A DNA stretch of 64,000 nt from Myoxocephalus aenaeus (Eukaryota > Chordata > Actinopteri > Perciformes > Cottidae): NCBI GenBank assembly GCA_038501785.1, contig JBAMJR010000097.1:5434001-5498000 (forward strand), read 5' to 3'. This document shows positions 14,101-26,019 of this stretch, piece after piece. A model generated the notes under the pieces. That model saw only the letters and a program-made list of their open reading frames with translations. It had not been told where the DNA came from and did not search any database. The first letter of the stretch is position 1; each line of letters starts with the position of its first letter. Made by a program: the position numbers and the translations under genes.

Positions 14101-14779
14101 GTATTTACATACTTGAAGGTGGCAACTTTGGTAATAACAGTCTCCAGGCCAGTTTCATGGCTCTCCTACAAAGAAAACATGTTTAACTTGTTTTCAAATA
14201 ATTATTTCCACATAAAAACTAAGAAATTAACTCTGTAATTTTGACTTACGTTCTCCGGCAGACCCTTGACCAGGCTACTATGAGCCATTGGTTCAATGCA
14301 CAGCAGGTGGACAACCTCCCTCATGGTCACATCCTCTTTGGTCACCTGACTGACACCGGGGACATAGCGCTCACCTGGAAACACAAAACCAGTCAGACAC
14401 TATGGTATGGTTCATATTCAACCAACCAAATTCCTAAGTTAGATTCGTAGAATGTGACACTGTACCAGTGACGACGATAAGGAGGTACAGCATCTCCTCT
14501 GTCAAGCGGTTCCACTGGAGCAGTTCATCCTGCAAATTGTGTTGCATTTCATCAATAAGTAGATCATTTATATGACAACAACTTTTTTTATTCTGAATGA
14601 TTATTGGTATGTTGCTTGCCTGGTCTTTGTTCACATTTCCTTTGAAATATTCAAAGAGCTCAAATCTCAACAAGACCAGTATGAGGAAGTGGTTGGGGTC
14701 CATTTTGGAAGCAGCTATCTGTAAATAATTCATATGGAGAGTCATATATCACCACATTATGTGTATATAAAACATTATG

Positions 14780-14834
<55 letters not shown>

Positions 14835-17800
14835 GGTGAATAGTAAGAGCATGAGAAAAAAAAATCTCTATGACTGACTGCCACAAACCTGGAGCATGAG
14901 AATGTCCTTATCATACATCTCGTCCCTGCATTTTACATCCTGATAGTAGTAGACCTGATCATGTGAAAAAAACAATTAATTTACTTGTCATTTGTAAGAA
15001 CATAGCTCATAACCAAACAGCGAGCATACAGAATGAAAACAAAGCCTCAAACAGCCTAAGAATGTACTATACCTGGCTGACCAATGAAAGCCCATTTCTG
15101 CGCCACATTTCAGCTGAGACCTGTGCAGCCAGCACCACACAGCGCAGAGGATGCTCTGCCAGCAAGGTGTGGTCAAAGCGCTCCTGCACCAAACAGAAAA
15201 AAATATATAACTCTGTAATGCCTGCAATGGAAGTTAAGACTGCTCATTCAACAAACACAACACAGCTAAACTAATAAACATCCCACACTGAATACTTATA
15301 ATATATGATAGCTTAGGTAACATTTATAACAGTTTTCGTGTCACTTACAGGATCATTCAGACGTTCAACTGCCCCTGTTCTGCACAGAAGTACATACAAA
15401 CCTAGGTAGGGATCACAATAAACAGAGTAGTAAGTTCACACAATAACAGAAAAATACCAAGAAATCACTAAGCGCCTCCAATATTAGTTCTCCTACCAGC
15501 CAGTAGCCTGGAGATGGGCAGATGTATGCTGACTGGCTCTTGAGATACTTTGTACGGATGAAGGTGGATGGTGTGCTTTAACATGTGGTGTTTAGTGGCC
15601 TCCCGGTGGAAGGACTGGTTATTGCACTGCATCAGGACATTGTGGCACTCTTCGAATGCAAGCAGCAAGATCTCCTCCTGAAGGGGCAAACAAGCAACAA
15701 TTGAACACGGATTCTGCCTATTCCAAGTGAACGAACAGTAAGTTATACTCCCTCTGTTTGTGGGATAACTCTATTGTTTGACGGACAAATTGAATGACAA
15801 CTCACATCAGAGGAACACCAGTCTTGAAACATAGCAAGAATGTGGCGAAGCTGGATCTGAAGAGAAAAGCCAGCCTCCCATTCCGGCTCTACCGCAATGT
15901 GTTGACCAAACTGCCGCTTCACTTCCTCCATACCCTGATATAGAAAGTCAAAGAAGAAAGGTCAGGATTAATTAAATATCTGGTTTGTCAAGTTACCATA
16001 AGATGATGTAATGTCCTTGGTATTACACACTATGGAAAAATGAATCAGAGTTGAGATAATTATTACCTGCATGCATTTGAGAAGCCCAAGAAAGACTTTG
16101 AATCCCTCCAAGAACTCTCTCCGCAGATCTTCAGTCCATACTGAGGGCTTACTGATCAGAATATACCTGAGAGACAGAAGTTACATCTTAGATAAAGACC
16201 CAAAAAGTTAGGAACAAAGAGTTAATTAAAGTTGTTGCAAGTTTAATGACCTTAGGTCGTGGAAGATGATCTGGATGCGTGAGAACTTGTCAGAGTTGTA
16301 GCCAAGGAAGAAGAAACGATTGTTGTTATCCAGATGTTCACGCAGCAATTCCATGACTGTACCGACTATCACTTTAATGACATTGCCCTCTTCGATGAGT
16401 TGTCTGGCCTAGAAGAGGAACAGGAATGTGAGGCCAGAGATAGATAATAAGGCACAGATATACATGGCTCTAACAACAAACCGCCCCTTACCAATGTGGG
16501 TACAGTGAATATCTGAACAGACAGAGCAGTGATGGATATGCTCCTCTCATGGTCATCAATTATGAAGTCCTTTTGCAGGTGTTTATAATACTGAAAACAC
16601 AAAGATGGAGCATGTATTTGTTTAAGCAGGTGAAAGAATTGCAAGAAAAATAAAAAGTCAAACATTCCCTCCTTTCTTACCTTTGTAAACTCAATTGCAA
16701 AAAGCCTCTTGAACTCTGTCTCCATTAGCATGCTACAGAAAATCAGTTCATGTACTATCTTGCGAGCTCCTTGAAGAAATAAGAAAAAAAAAACATGTTA
16801 GTGTCATTTGGGATCAAGTTGAAATTAAACATTTACTGAAAATCACGCTCAGATCAACTTGCCTTTGTACATCTTGCCATCGTGCAGCATGAGTCTGCTG
16901 ATGAGGCAAGGCGGGTCTCCGTCTGTATTGGCCTCTAGAGCCACCTGGCAGAAGGCCTGTCTGAAGCCCACTGCACAAGACACACACATGTTACCACAGG
17001 ACATTCACAGACAACTGAGGAGTAACAGTGTACATGTGTTTTCTAAAGATGGCACACATGAAAGGTGTACAATAAAAAAAAATAAAGCTAAGTTTGTGTG
17101 GTGCAAGTACGGCGACAATGATGGCAGCACCTGAGTAACTGATGATCTTTTGGAACCAGGGGCCGAGGCGCAGAACGAAGGTTTGATGAGCCATGACTGC
17201 TGCGTGAAGGAGCTCCACGCGTAACGGCTGAAGGGAAATGTGCTCGGAGTTAGACTGCAACACAATAGTTATAGATTTAGAATTGGAGCTCCCTCAACAA
17301 TTTAAGATTGAAGACTAAGCCTTATTCTACATTTCTGGTATTGCACTGGTGTTTACCCTGATGAGATCTCTTGCTTGTTGACAGGAACGAAGGGTCCCTC
17401 TCTTTACTGCCCTCCGACCCTGTGCAACAGTCCACAAAAATTACAAAATGGCATATTCTGCAATGGATATGATGATTACTGCAATTATGGAACCTAATTA
17501 AAATAATGACAGTATTGTAAAAGAAACTTTATGCGCAAATACAGCCCAAATAAATACCTCTTTGTCAATGAGTGCTGTGTGCGTCTGTGCTTCAGCCTGA
17601 TCACAGTTAACAGAACGCTGCAGGGTGTAGATCACATGGTCGTACGAGTGGTGCTCATCGTTGTACAGTACACAGTAGTACGCATTTTCTTTAGTCCTGC
17701 ATGGATAGATGAATAAATACACTGTCAAAGATAAATTGTATGTTTTGCATTAAGATTTATGTACAAGCTAAGCGTGATTAGACAGTCCATACCCGGGCTG

Positions 17801-20800
17801 GAGCTCCGCTGGTAGCTCAAGGTTCTCATCCCACACCAAGAAATCTGTGACATAGTTCAGCAGTATCCGAAACAGCCTCTCAGCACGGCCATATATCTCT
17901 GGCTCCAGCACACAATCATCCTGCACAAAATGAGACAATCACACAGGACTCGTGAGCATGCAACTAGAACTCTCAGGAAGAAGTAACATACCTTACCAGA
18001 AACAATTATATTGTGACACCTAATTTCTGAGTGACGTCAACATTGAACCTGGATTAATCTTATATTGATATAACTGAAAATGTTCCTAGATTAAGAGAAG
18101 AAAAAAGAAAAAAAACTTTGTTGCCATAACCTTTACTAATTCCCTATTTCCTGTGTCACCAGCACTAACTCTGGACTAAATATTTAGCTGAATAAGAGCT
18201 TAACAAGCAGCTGGCCCTGTGAAGTTTATATCAAATCCCCTGAGAGCAAACATTCCACATAGCAGCTAAGTATTTCATACAAATGTCTGACATTCAACAC
18301 ATAAACCAAACATACAGTGTGTCTGTGTATTTACACCAGTCTCTTGGTCTCACTGCTGTGTGAGAACAAGCACTGGAATCTACCACAATCTAGCCAAAAA
18401 TAAGTCTGAAACAGCATGGTGGGTTTTCATGTTCAGTGTGGCGATGCTTTGATGGTCATCTGATGCGTTACTGCTTGTTAAGCACAGGTTCAGATCTGGT
18501 GTAGAAAACACAAAGCAGCCTGCCAGACTGGTGCCAGTGATGGCTACGTTAATGGGAACACCTGCTGTTTGCGGAAAAAGGTACACAGCCGTCAAGCTGT
18601 ACATCTGCTCAAAAGGCCCTGAATAGGATCTTATCGGAGAAAAGCCCAAACACTGATCAGCAAAGAAAGGCCTGACAAACAACTGCTGAGCAGTATAGTC
18701 AATCAGCATGTGTCCAGCAGCAGTTTGGTAGGAGAAGCTGGAAACAGAACTTATCTGCACAGTTCAGCAGGATATAAGAGTAGAAAATCTGCTGTTTTCC
18801 ACTTTTAATCCCCCTCCCAATCTCTGAACCTAGTTATACATTTTCTCAGTTGGCGCTGGTCAACAAAGTGCTTTTCTTTCTCATTTCCGGATCCAAAACC
18901 ACGGCCAAGAGAGCAGCATCAAGGACTAAGATGGGAAAATAAGCAGTCTGGGGTTCACTGACACAGAATGGGACAAGTACGCCCCTCCCACGTCCCTCTC
19001 TCCGCTCTATTATGTAACTCACCGTCACCATGGCAGTGTCTGCCCCAGGGTCGTGTTTGGAGCAACAGGGGCCAATCTTCCAGGCTTCAATGTCCCCGCA
19101 ATCACAGAAGCCCCCACCTGATGATGCGTGCATCTGTAAAAAAAATGTTGTTCAACTGCTTTAGCTCTGGGAACGCATTATTAAAGTACATGAGTTTCAA
19201 CATGAAAGGACGAAAATAAACCCAATAATGACTTGGAATGAATTAATCTAGGGCTGCAACAACGAATCGATTATCAAAAGAGTTGGCAACGAATTTCATT
19301 ATCGATTCGTTGTGTCGCTCGATTATTACGCAATTCAATAAGTCGCGGAGAAAAAAGAAGAAAAAAGAAGAAAAAAAGGGACGGAACAGAGCAACTGGCC
19401 GGCCAGCGCGTCTGAGATTGGAGTGAGACGAGGAGAAAAGATTGTGATCTTCGCAAAAATAGAAGATCTTTGATGTGTCGAGTCTTGGCCAATTAGCGAT
19501 AAGATGCCTACAGCGTCTTCATTTCCCTCAAACTTGTTTTTAAAATGGAAGCTAGTCAGCTTGCTATCACGTTAGCTAACGTGTTTGGGTTGTGTATTGT
19601 CGTTAAAGTTACTTTATGTTCCGTTACAGTTCAGTCTTGCTTGGAAAAAAACGTAACGTGATGAAAAATGCCGTAACCCCCCGGTCTGGTTCAGTTCACG
19701 CTGTCACTCGTTAACGTTAAACCGGCACACCGGCGGATCTGGCTGCAGTTTTTTTTTTTTTTTTACTCAAAGTACAATGAATCAAATCACGTATTTGGGC
19801 TTAGCCAACAACGTGATGTTGTGGTCATAAGAGACCCAGATATTGATCAGATGATGTGAATGAAATAGTTTAAGGAAGAGGACGCTCTATATGCAGCGCA
19901 GCTTGATGCAGGGCTGAGATGAAGTGGAGGTCAAAACAGACGTGAGAGGAGCAGTACAGCTTCCCTCTGTCCCAGGGTTTCATACATATTGATAAAGCAG
20001 GGCATGCTAAAAGCAGCCTCTGCTCCAAGGAGATCAATTACAGTAACAATGGCTCACATTTGGCAGATGTAAAGCATACATGTGTATGTTTTTAGTGTTA
20101 GTCCATTTTTATTTTATTTTTTTAATTAACAGCTCAGGGATGTTCAAGGAGCAACCTGTTTGTGCTTTCTGAAGAAGTTTTGCACGGTCACTTCTGTTTT
20201 TGAATAAAGGGTAGGGAATTAATGCTTTTTTAAAAATCCGATTCATCGGAAAAATAATCAACCGATTAATCGATTATTAAAATAATCGTTAGTTGCAGCC
20301 CTAAATTAATCGTAGATTTTAATGCATCTGTTTTTCCGAAAGCTTAAATAGTATAAAGAAGGGTAATCAAGGGAATCATAGAAACTAGTAATTGACAAGG
20401 GAAATGTGTTGATGCTCTAGTATGCGTGGGCCCATTTAGAAAAATCTGAACATAAATATAATGAATGATTTTCTATTATTCCCATTTATCAAAAGGAGGC
20501 AGAAGCTGACTGTGAGCCATCAAAATTCCCTAAAAAAACATTTAGATTATATTGACACCAACCTTGTAACGATGGCCTTTGTGCACGCTATCCTGGAAGC
20601 AGTCCATGCACAGGACACAGGTGGGATCTATTGCACAATCCCTGCAATACATTTTACAATTGAAGCAAATGACAATAAATTGTATTACATTATCTGAGTT
20701 ATAAAAAAAGTTTTCTTTAAGACTGGAGAATATGATTCATAGTATCCTATGCAATTTAAAATTGTATTTTGACAAACATTTCGCAGTAAAACAAATAAAC

Positions 20801-21661
20801 GGCATAATGCGCTTTTTTATTATTATTGCAGAACTGAAACCTATTGAGGCCAAACTATTCCTTCCAAAAAGCCTCCACGTATGCATATTGCTTTTTTTTT
20901 CCTGTGCTTTTATACTTCATCCCATAACCTGTGATTCCACTGCGGCGGAATACTGGGGCAATACTTTTTGATACGTGCATTTCAACCAACACAAGAGCAA
21001 ATAAATATCTAGTATTTTATCATAACTACTATTATTATTTATGTTAAAACTTTTTTTATTATCGAAGATCAGAGGATCTATTCAGACCTGCATGAGTAGA
21101 CTGTCTCTCCCTCTTTGAACACACGTCCACAGAGCTGGGAGGAGGTGTTGCCCTGCTTGAGCTTCTCCAGACCCTCCTGAGGATCCTCTCCAAACAGGAA
21201 GCACTCCAGAGGGTGGAAGAGTCGGCTCTGCATGAGCTCATCTTCCTCCTGAGGGCTGGACTCCTTCTTCAGGCAGAAGATCTGTGGCACCTGCTCCTTC
21301 AGGTAGCGGAACATCGCCACCCTGCTGTCTGCAGCCTCCAGCCATTGCTGCAAGATAATTGAGAAGGGCATGACTGTTTTGCAATGACTCACATCTGTCT
21401 CCACCTAATGACTCATAACCACTTTTATAAGCCACTATTCCCATAGTGATACATATTTACTTCAGCAAAGAATCACCTTTAATAATCAATTAAAACTGCA
21501 AATATTTGTTTCAGGGCAAATGAGTAAAATTATGAAGATGAAACTTTTTGCAATAAATATAGAAATGTAGTTTTATCTTTTGAAATCTGTAGTGAAGAAA
21601 CGAGCACCACAAACAGCCCGGCATCAAAGTGAAAAAGATTAGGTAAGAAACAAAATGACCA

Positions 21662-21725
<64 letters not shown>

Positions 21726-22793
21726 ACTTTGGATAAAAAATATCCAATTAATGGCTGGAAGGTGATCTTTGATAATTGATTGTTTTTAGGCCTAAATTAG
21801 GAAGTGTGAATGACATAAGGACTTATTTACACAAGGCAGACCGAGAACATACTTTATTCTTTAACACCCTGAGGAAAGGGCTGAAATATGTCGTAGTTAA
21901 AGATAATATGAACATTTTGACAGTACCCAAAGCTGTAAATTAATTTGGATGTCTATACTCAACACCATACTATACCGTTTTAACACAAATATGTATTCTT
22001 CTAGCATTCAATTTCCAAGGGTTGGGTGAAACGGTAAGATGTGTTTTTTAACAGCATTCATACTGGAATATAATAACTGTAGTATTATGCCCATTACACC
22101 TGGAGGCTAGAGTTACACTAGATATCAAAACATTTACATAACTGATTCTGCGAGGTTTCTTAGGCCCCTTCTTCTACAAACCATATCGGCCATTTCTGTG
22201 TTTTGTTTGGTGTACTCCAACAAGAGGCATACTGTAAATATCTAACGTGGATGCAATAATACCACATCCACGTAGACCAGTTTCACTGTCACGCTGCAAC
22301 AACGTATTGGACAACAGTTTAGGACTGTTGAAGAGCTGGAGTTTGGAAAACATGGTGTAGAAAATGTTAAAACTCGTGGAAAACTCGTGTTGAAGCGCTT
22401 TGGACAAAGCGACAATCAAAATACCACAGGTTGGAAATTAACAGACTGCGAACAACACTTCCTTAGCATACTTCCCCGACTGAGATCACGCTAACAAGTA
22501 CTGACAACAAGCTCAGCAACATACACTCGCTGTTAATGGCCAGTAAATATTGCAGCCTCTGCAGGGACATTTTAAACGTCTGGGTAGCTAGCACAGGAGC
22601 TAACCGCGCATGCTAGCCTGGGAAGGAGATGCCCTTTAACCGCTCGGTCAGACTATTTGTTCAGAGGGACTAACGTATTTTACTACAGTGTTTTGGTCCC
22701 GACTCTCAACAACTACTGGGAGACATTTTAGCGATGTGAAAATCCTACCTTGCCGAGCTCCAGTCCGTCTAGGGATTTCTCACCCTCCGCCAT
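6257..22793 (-). CDS. ubr1: E3 ubiquitin ligase UBR1 (N-recognin), multi-exon
   Basis: Recognises N-degrons and ubiquitinates their carriers with a UBE2A/B-type E2. The start ATG at 22793-22791 opens a 15-codon exon (22749-22793). The next exon is 21088-21347, holding LFGEDP and CGRVFKEGE. The UBR box spans three exons: the end of 21088-21347; about 20575-20650 (DCAIDPTCVLCMDCF); and 19023-19133 (GGGFCDCGD). Further exons run on in order, for example YYCVLYNDEHHSYDH (17.6 kb), DDHERSISITALSVQ (16.5 kb), CIEPMAHSSLVKGLPEN (14.3 kb) and DKEKAERKRKAEAA (11.9 kb). RING elements are LTCILCQEEQEV (11.5 kb), GSCGHVMHA (11.26 kb) and CPLCKSLCNTV (11.0 kb). The C-terminal autoinhibitory zinc region contains LCLFCGAILCSQ (7.2 kb). 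The protein ends in FEWQML with TGA at 6259-6257. Many segments fit UBR1 better than UBR2. No break was seen, but not every exon border was fixed. Confidence 0.93.
11142..11191. repeat. (CA)n microsatellite
   Basis: About 50 bp of CA dinucleotide in a ubr1 intron between two RING-encoding exons. Confidence 0.9.
12815..12960. mobile_element. LINE/SINE 3' tail, L2-like
   Basis: Contains the fish repeat signature CTGCGATAGACTGGCGAC, then CCAGGGTGAACCCTGCC, TCAGCTGGGATCAGCGCCAG, ACAGGATAAGCGGTTC and a terminal (TGGA)n tail. This matches the common teleost L2-type LINE or LINE-derived SINE 3' end. It is a 5'-truncated copy in a ubr1 intron. The family name is from memory. Confidence 0.75.
14779..14822. 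repeat. (TA)n microsatellite
   Basis: About 44 bp of TA dinucleotide in a ubr1 intron. Confidence 0.9.
19023..19133 (-). other. ubr1: ubr1 exon encoding the CDCGD part of the UBR box
   Basis: Minus-strand acceptor AG at 19135-19134 and donor GT at 19022-19021. The frame reads HASSGGGFCDCGDIEAW and later CCSKHDPG, which supplies Cys/His ligands of the zinc-binding N-degron pocket. It is listed separately because the hAT element at 19249-20303 ends only about 115 bp from its acceptor. Confidence 0.9.
19249..20303. mobile_element. Non-autonomous hAT-type DNA transposon
   Basis: A 1055-bp element flanked by identical 8-bp direct repeats AATTAATC (19241-19248 and 20304-20311), the duplication length typical of hAT. 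Its ends are inverted: TAGGGCTGCAAC at the left, GTTGCAGCCCTA at the right. The subterminal parts (ATCGATTATCAAAA and ATCGATTATTAAAATAATCG) are related too. No transposase frame is visible, so it is probably a non-autonomous copy. It sits in the ubr1 intron between two UBR-box exons. Confidence 0.92.
21664..21718. repeat. Compound (CA)n(TA)n microsatellite
   Basis: A CA run followed directly by a TA run, in ubr1 intron 1. Confidence 0.9.
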
Positions 22794-23391
22794 ATTCCAT
22801 TTGCCGTAAAGGAGGAGGCGTCACTAGGAAACTGTTCCACTTGTAATCGAAACCTTTTGCGACGTTTATTTTAACATTAGAATGCTCCGAAATATGTAGC
22901 TTAGGTGTAGTTAAGCACTCACAAGCACAACATTAATGTATTAGTCAAATAGGATTATTTTTAATTATTAACATTTTTGTCTTCTATATCTCTGGTCAAA
23001 ACAAACATTTTGTAAACAAATATGCTACACTCGCCCTCTGGTGGTAAACTATAATTCATACATAATTTCATTTGACAATTAGGTTACGTTTGGTGCGAAT
23101 CTAACTATCTTTTGCAAATTTGATTATATTACGGAAAACGTTAATTCAATTCGTGGATCAGTGTCTCTATGAAACGGTATCGTAACGTTAGCTGATAGTT
23201 GCATTGCTCACACAGCCAGTGATTTCGATGACGTCGTTGACATAAAACCGCAAATGCAGTTCTGAATGTAGACGCTGCTGGTGTGGGACCAGGCCGCTAG
23301 AGGGCGCTGCTCGAGATCGTCCCTTCTCTCCATGGTTGATGAATAGAGCGGAGCTGGAGGTCAGAGTTCAATGTTTGACAGAAAGCTGAAT
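22794..23391. promoter_or_regulatory. Divergent ubr1/atxn3 promoter region
   Basis: The start codons of ubr1 (minus) and atxn3 (plus) are separated by 598 bp, head to head. The interval contains a CRE-like site TGACGTCG at 23229-23236. Its atxn3 side is locally CpG-containing (GCCGCTAGAGGGCGCTGC near 23294, itself CTCF-like). I see no TATA box at a fitting position. Shared regulation is inferred from layout only. Confidence 0.6.
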
Positions 23392-25352
23392 ATGGATTCC
23401 ATATTTCATGAGAAAGTAAGTTAAAAACGTTTAAATTAAAACATGAAGCCCCAAGTAATTCGTCGTGTTTTTTTCGGTGAACCTTAGATCTTCCAGCGGC
23501 GACTTGTTTCCCGGCGCTATCCGGCCGGTGTTGAGAGATCTTTGGTGTTGTTTGTCAGTATTGTTGTCCAGACAGCTAACATGCTAACTGCACCTGCTAG
23601 TCAGACATTATGACAAGTTTCATTTCAGCTCGTAGTAACAACGCAGAAAGCTTTCCAGCAGCCGCAACCATGTTATTTTTGTCAAGTTAGAAAACGAACG
23701 AGCTACCCGGTCTTTATAATTAAGTAACGTGTTGTAATGTGTTGTTTGCGTAAGCTAGCTGTGTGTAGCTCTACCAGTGTATAGCTGGCCGTGAGGACAT
23801 ACCTAATCCGTCAGAGTTTATTATTTACGTTCGCTAGTTCCATGTTCATAAAGCGGACTAAGTTGTGAGGAAAACTATTTTATTGTGCTGTCATGTTAGA
23901 ATTGTAATTTGCTTCGGTGTCTTATCAATATTTAAACGTTTATTTTTCAGCAAGAGGGCTCTCTTTGCGCCCAACACTGTCTCAACAACCTCCTGCAGGG
24001 TGAGTATTTCACTCCTGTGGATCTGTCCTCCATTGCTCATCAGCTTGATGAAGAGGAAAGAATGAGGATGGCTGAAGGAGGGATGGCCAGTGAGGAGTAT
24101 AGGACCTTCTTACAGGTGAGGAGACATGGAAGGGAATGCTAGTGCAGCAGCCTATTTAGTTACACATGTATTTACACATTGTATATGCAAACAGTTTCTA
24201 ACTTCTGTTCTGTGACTGTGATTCTAGCAACCATCTGGGAACATGGATGACAGCGGGTTCTTTTCAATACAAGTGAGAGATTCACTTTTTATTGTTGTCA
24301 ATAACAGATCAATAACCATTATAAATTAGTGATGTTATTGCCTTTTTTGTCTAATTCCTCTAGGTAATTAGCAATGCACTGAGAGTGTGGGGTTTGGAGT
24401 TAATCCTCTTCAACAGCCGGGAGTACCAGAGCCTGATGATTAATCCAATGTAAAGTTTTCCAAACTTTATTGTGTAATATCTTAATCTGTAATCCCATAA
24501 CTACTTTACTGTTTAAATTTAAGGTGACCGCTGTTCCTACTCTCATGTTTCAGAAATGAGAAAGCTTTTATTTGCAACTACAAGGAGCACTGGTTTACTA
24601 TACGGAAACTCGGACTACAGGTATGAGGCACTTACAAACAAACAATAGTTGAACACAACTTTAAATTACAAAAAAAATATTTTATTGTCATTGCAGTGGT
24701 TTAATCTAAATTCACTGTTGACTGGACCAGAGTTGATATCAGACACCTATCTAGCACTTTTCCTTGCACAGCTACAACAAGAAGGTATTGTAAGAATGAC
24801 TTGTTATACAACGTTTAGTTGTTGCAAAGCAGTGACCAGTCTAAAAGTAGACTTTGTGCAGGTTATTCCATATTTGTGATCCGAGGAAACCTCCCAGAGT
24901 GTGAAGCAGAGCAGATTCTTGGGATCATGAGGGTGCAGCAGCAGCAGCGACCGAGGCTTATTGGAGAGGATGAAGCCCAGACAAGTGCAGGGTATGTACT
25001 GTATGTGTAGACGGTACAATATGGATAAGTGTCTTATTTTATGTTTCAAATTGCTCAAAATAAGCTTTTTCTACTTACTTGTGTTAACTGATTAAGTCTT
25101 GTACTGTGAGCAGTATGTCAGCAGCGCTGAGCCAGACAGAGATGGTCTTTGGTGTGGAGGATGAGGTTGTTGATGAAGATGAAGAGCTGAAGAAAGCTCT
25201 GGCACTCAGCAGACAGGACATAGATGTGGAAGACGAAGAAGCTGATCTTCGCAGGGCCATACAGCTTAGCATGCAAGGTAAATTATTAGTTATCCAAAGG
25301 TTTGAAAATATATTGTTTCTTTGTCCAGATAAAGTTTATAAAAAATGTTATA

Positions 25353-25401
<49 letters not shown>

Positions 25402-25849
25402 GGTGCAGTGATGAGCAACAAGTCCTCCGAGTCTGAAATGGGAAATGTGAAATCAGGGAGCCAGGCAGCAGGGAGTGCTGCAGGAGGTCAAAGAGCCGGC
25501 CAAAATGAGGCTCTCACAGCCGAGGAACTGCGGAAGAGGAGACAAGCCTATTTTGATCGGTAGATTAAACCAGCTTCTACCAACACCTGTTTATGTAAAC
25601 ACTATTGTGGTATTCTCTTAGGCCATAATATTGGTTGTTGTAATTCATTTATAGTTAGAACTTATTGAAGTATTCATGATAGTGTGTCAACGCCTTTTGA
25701 GTGTACGGAAAATGAATGCATGGATTCTGATACAAAGCCTCGCTGTTGACTTCTCAGGCAGCAGCAACAGGCTCAGCCGAACATTCCTCAACCAGACACA
25801 CAATCATCAGGTGGCTCAGGTAAGTACTTTTATTTATATATGTGTGTGT

Positions 25850-25918
<69 letters not shown>

Positions 25919-26019
25919 GAATATTATTTAATGAATTAGATTTTTTTAAACTCTCCCCTCTTTAAGGATCAGTCAACACTGGCTCTGAAGAGGACCAACA
26001 ACAAAAGCCCAGCCAGTGA
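23392..26019 (+). CDS. atxn3: Ataxin-3, Josephin-domain deubiquitinase
   Basis: Eleven coding exons join in frame: 23392-23415, 23951-24115, 24228-24272, 24364-24449, 24554-24620, 24697-24784, 24862-24991, 25114-25277, 25403-25559, 25758-25819 and 25967-26019. They give 346 residues (human about 361-364, depending on glutamine number). Ataxin-3 trims and edits ubiquitin chains. The Josephin domain (about residues 1-180) keeps the catalytic triad Cys14, His119 and Asn134 at human positions. Two ubiquitin-interacting motifs lie in the 25114-25277 exon (EELKKALALS and EADLRRAIQLS). The polyglutamine site follows AYFDR and holds only QQQQ. The protein ends in EEDQQQKPSQ with TGA at 26017-26019; no third UIM is seen. 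An alternative 3' exon cannot be excluded. Confidence 0.95.
25345..25402. repeat. (ATT)n microsatellite abutting a splice acceptor
   Basis: Nearly pure (ATT)n runs directly into the AG acceptor of the atxn3 exon that starts at 25403, so the repeat takes the place of the usual pyrimidine tract. Confidence 0.95.
25846..25917. repeat. (TG)n/(CA)n microsatellite
   Basis: A short TGTGTGTGTGT stretch followed by a long CA run, in the last intron of atxn3. Confidence 0.95.

Noticed and set aside
18380..18760. 126-codon minus-strand frame inside ubr1
   Set aside because: Lies in an intron between the UBR-box exon and the exon at about 17.8-17.9 kb; it does not match UBR1 and has no fitting splice borders.
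25345..25402. Poly-Leu/poly-Ile frame at the (ATT)n
   Set aside because: Microsatellite translation; the real atxn3 exon starts after the AG at 25401-25402.
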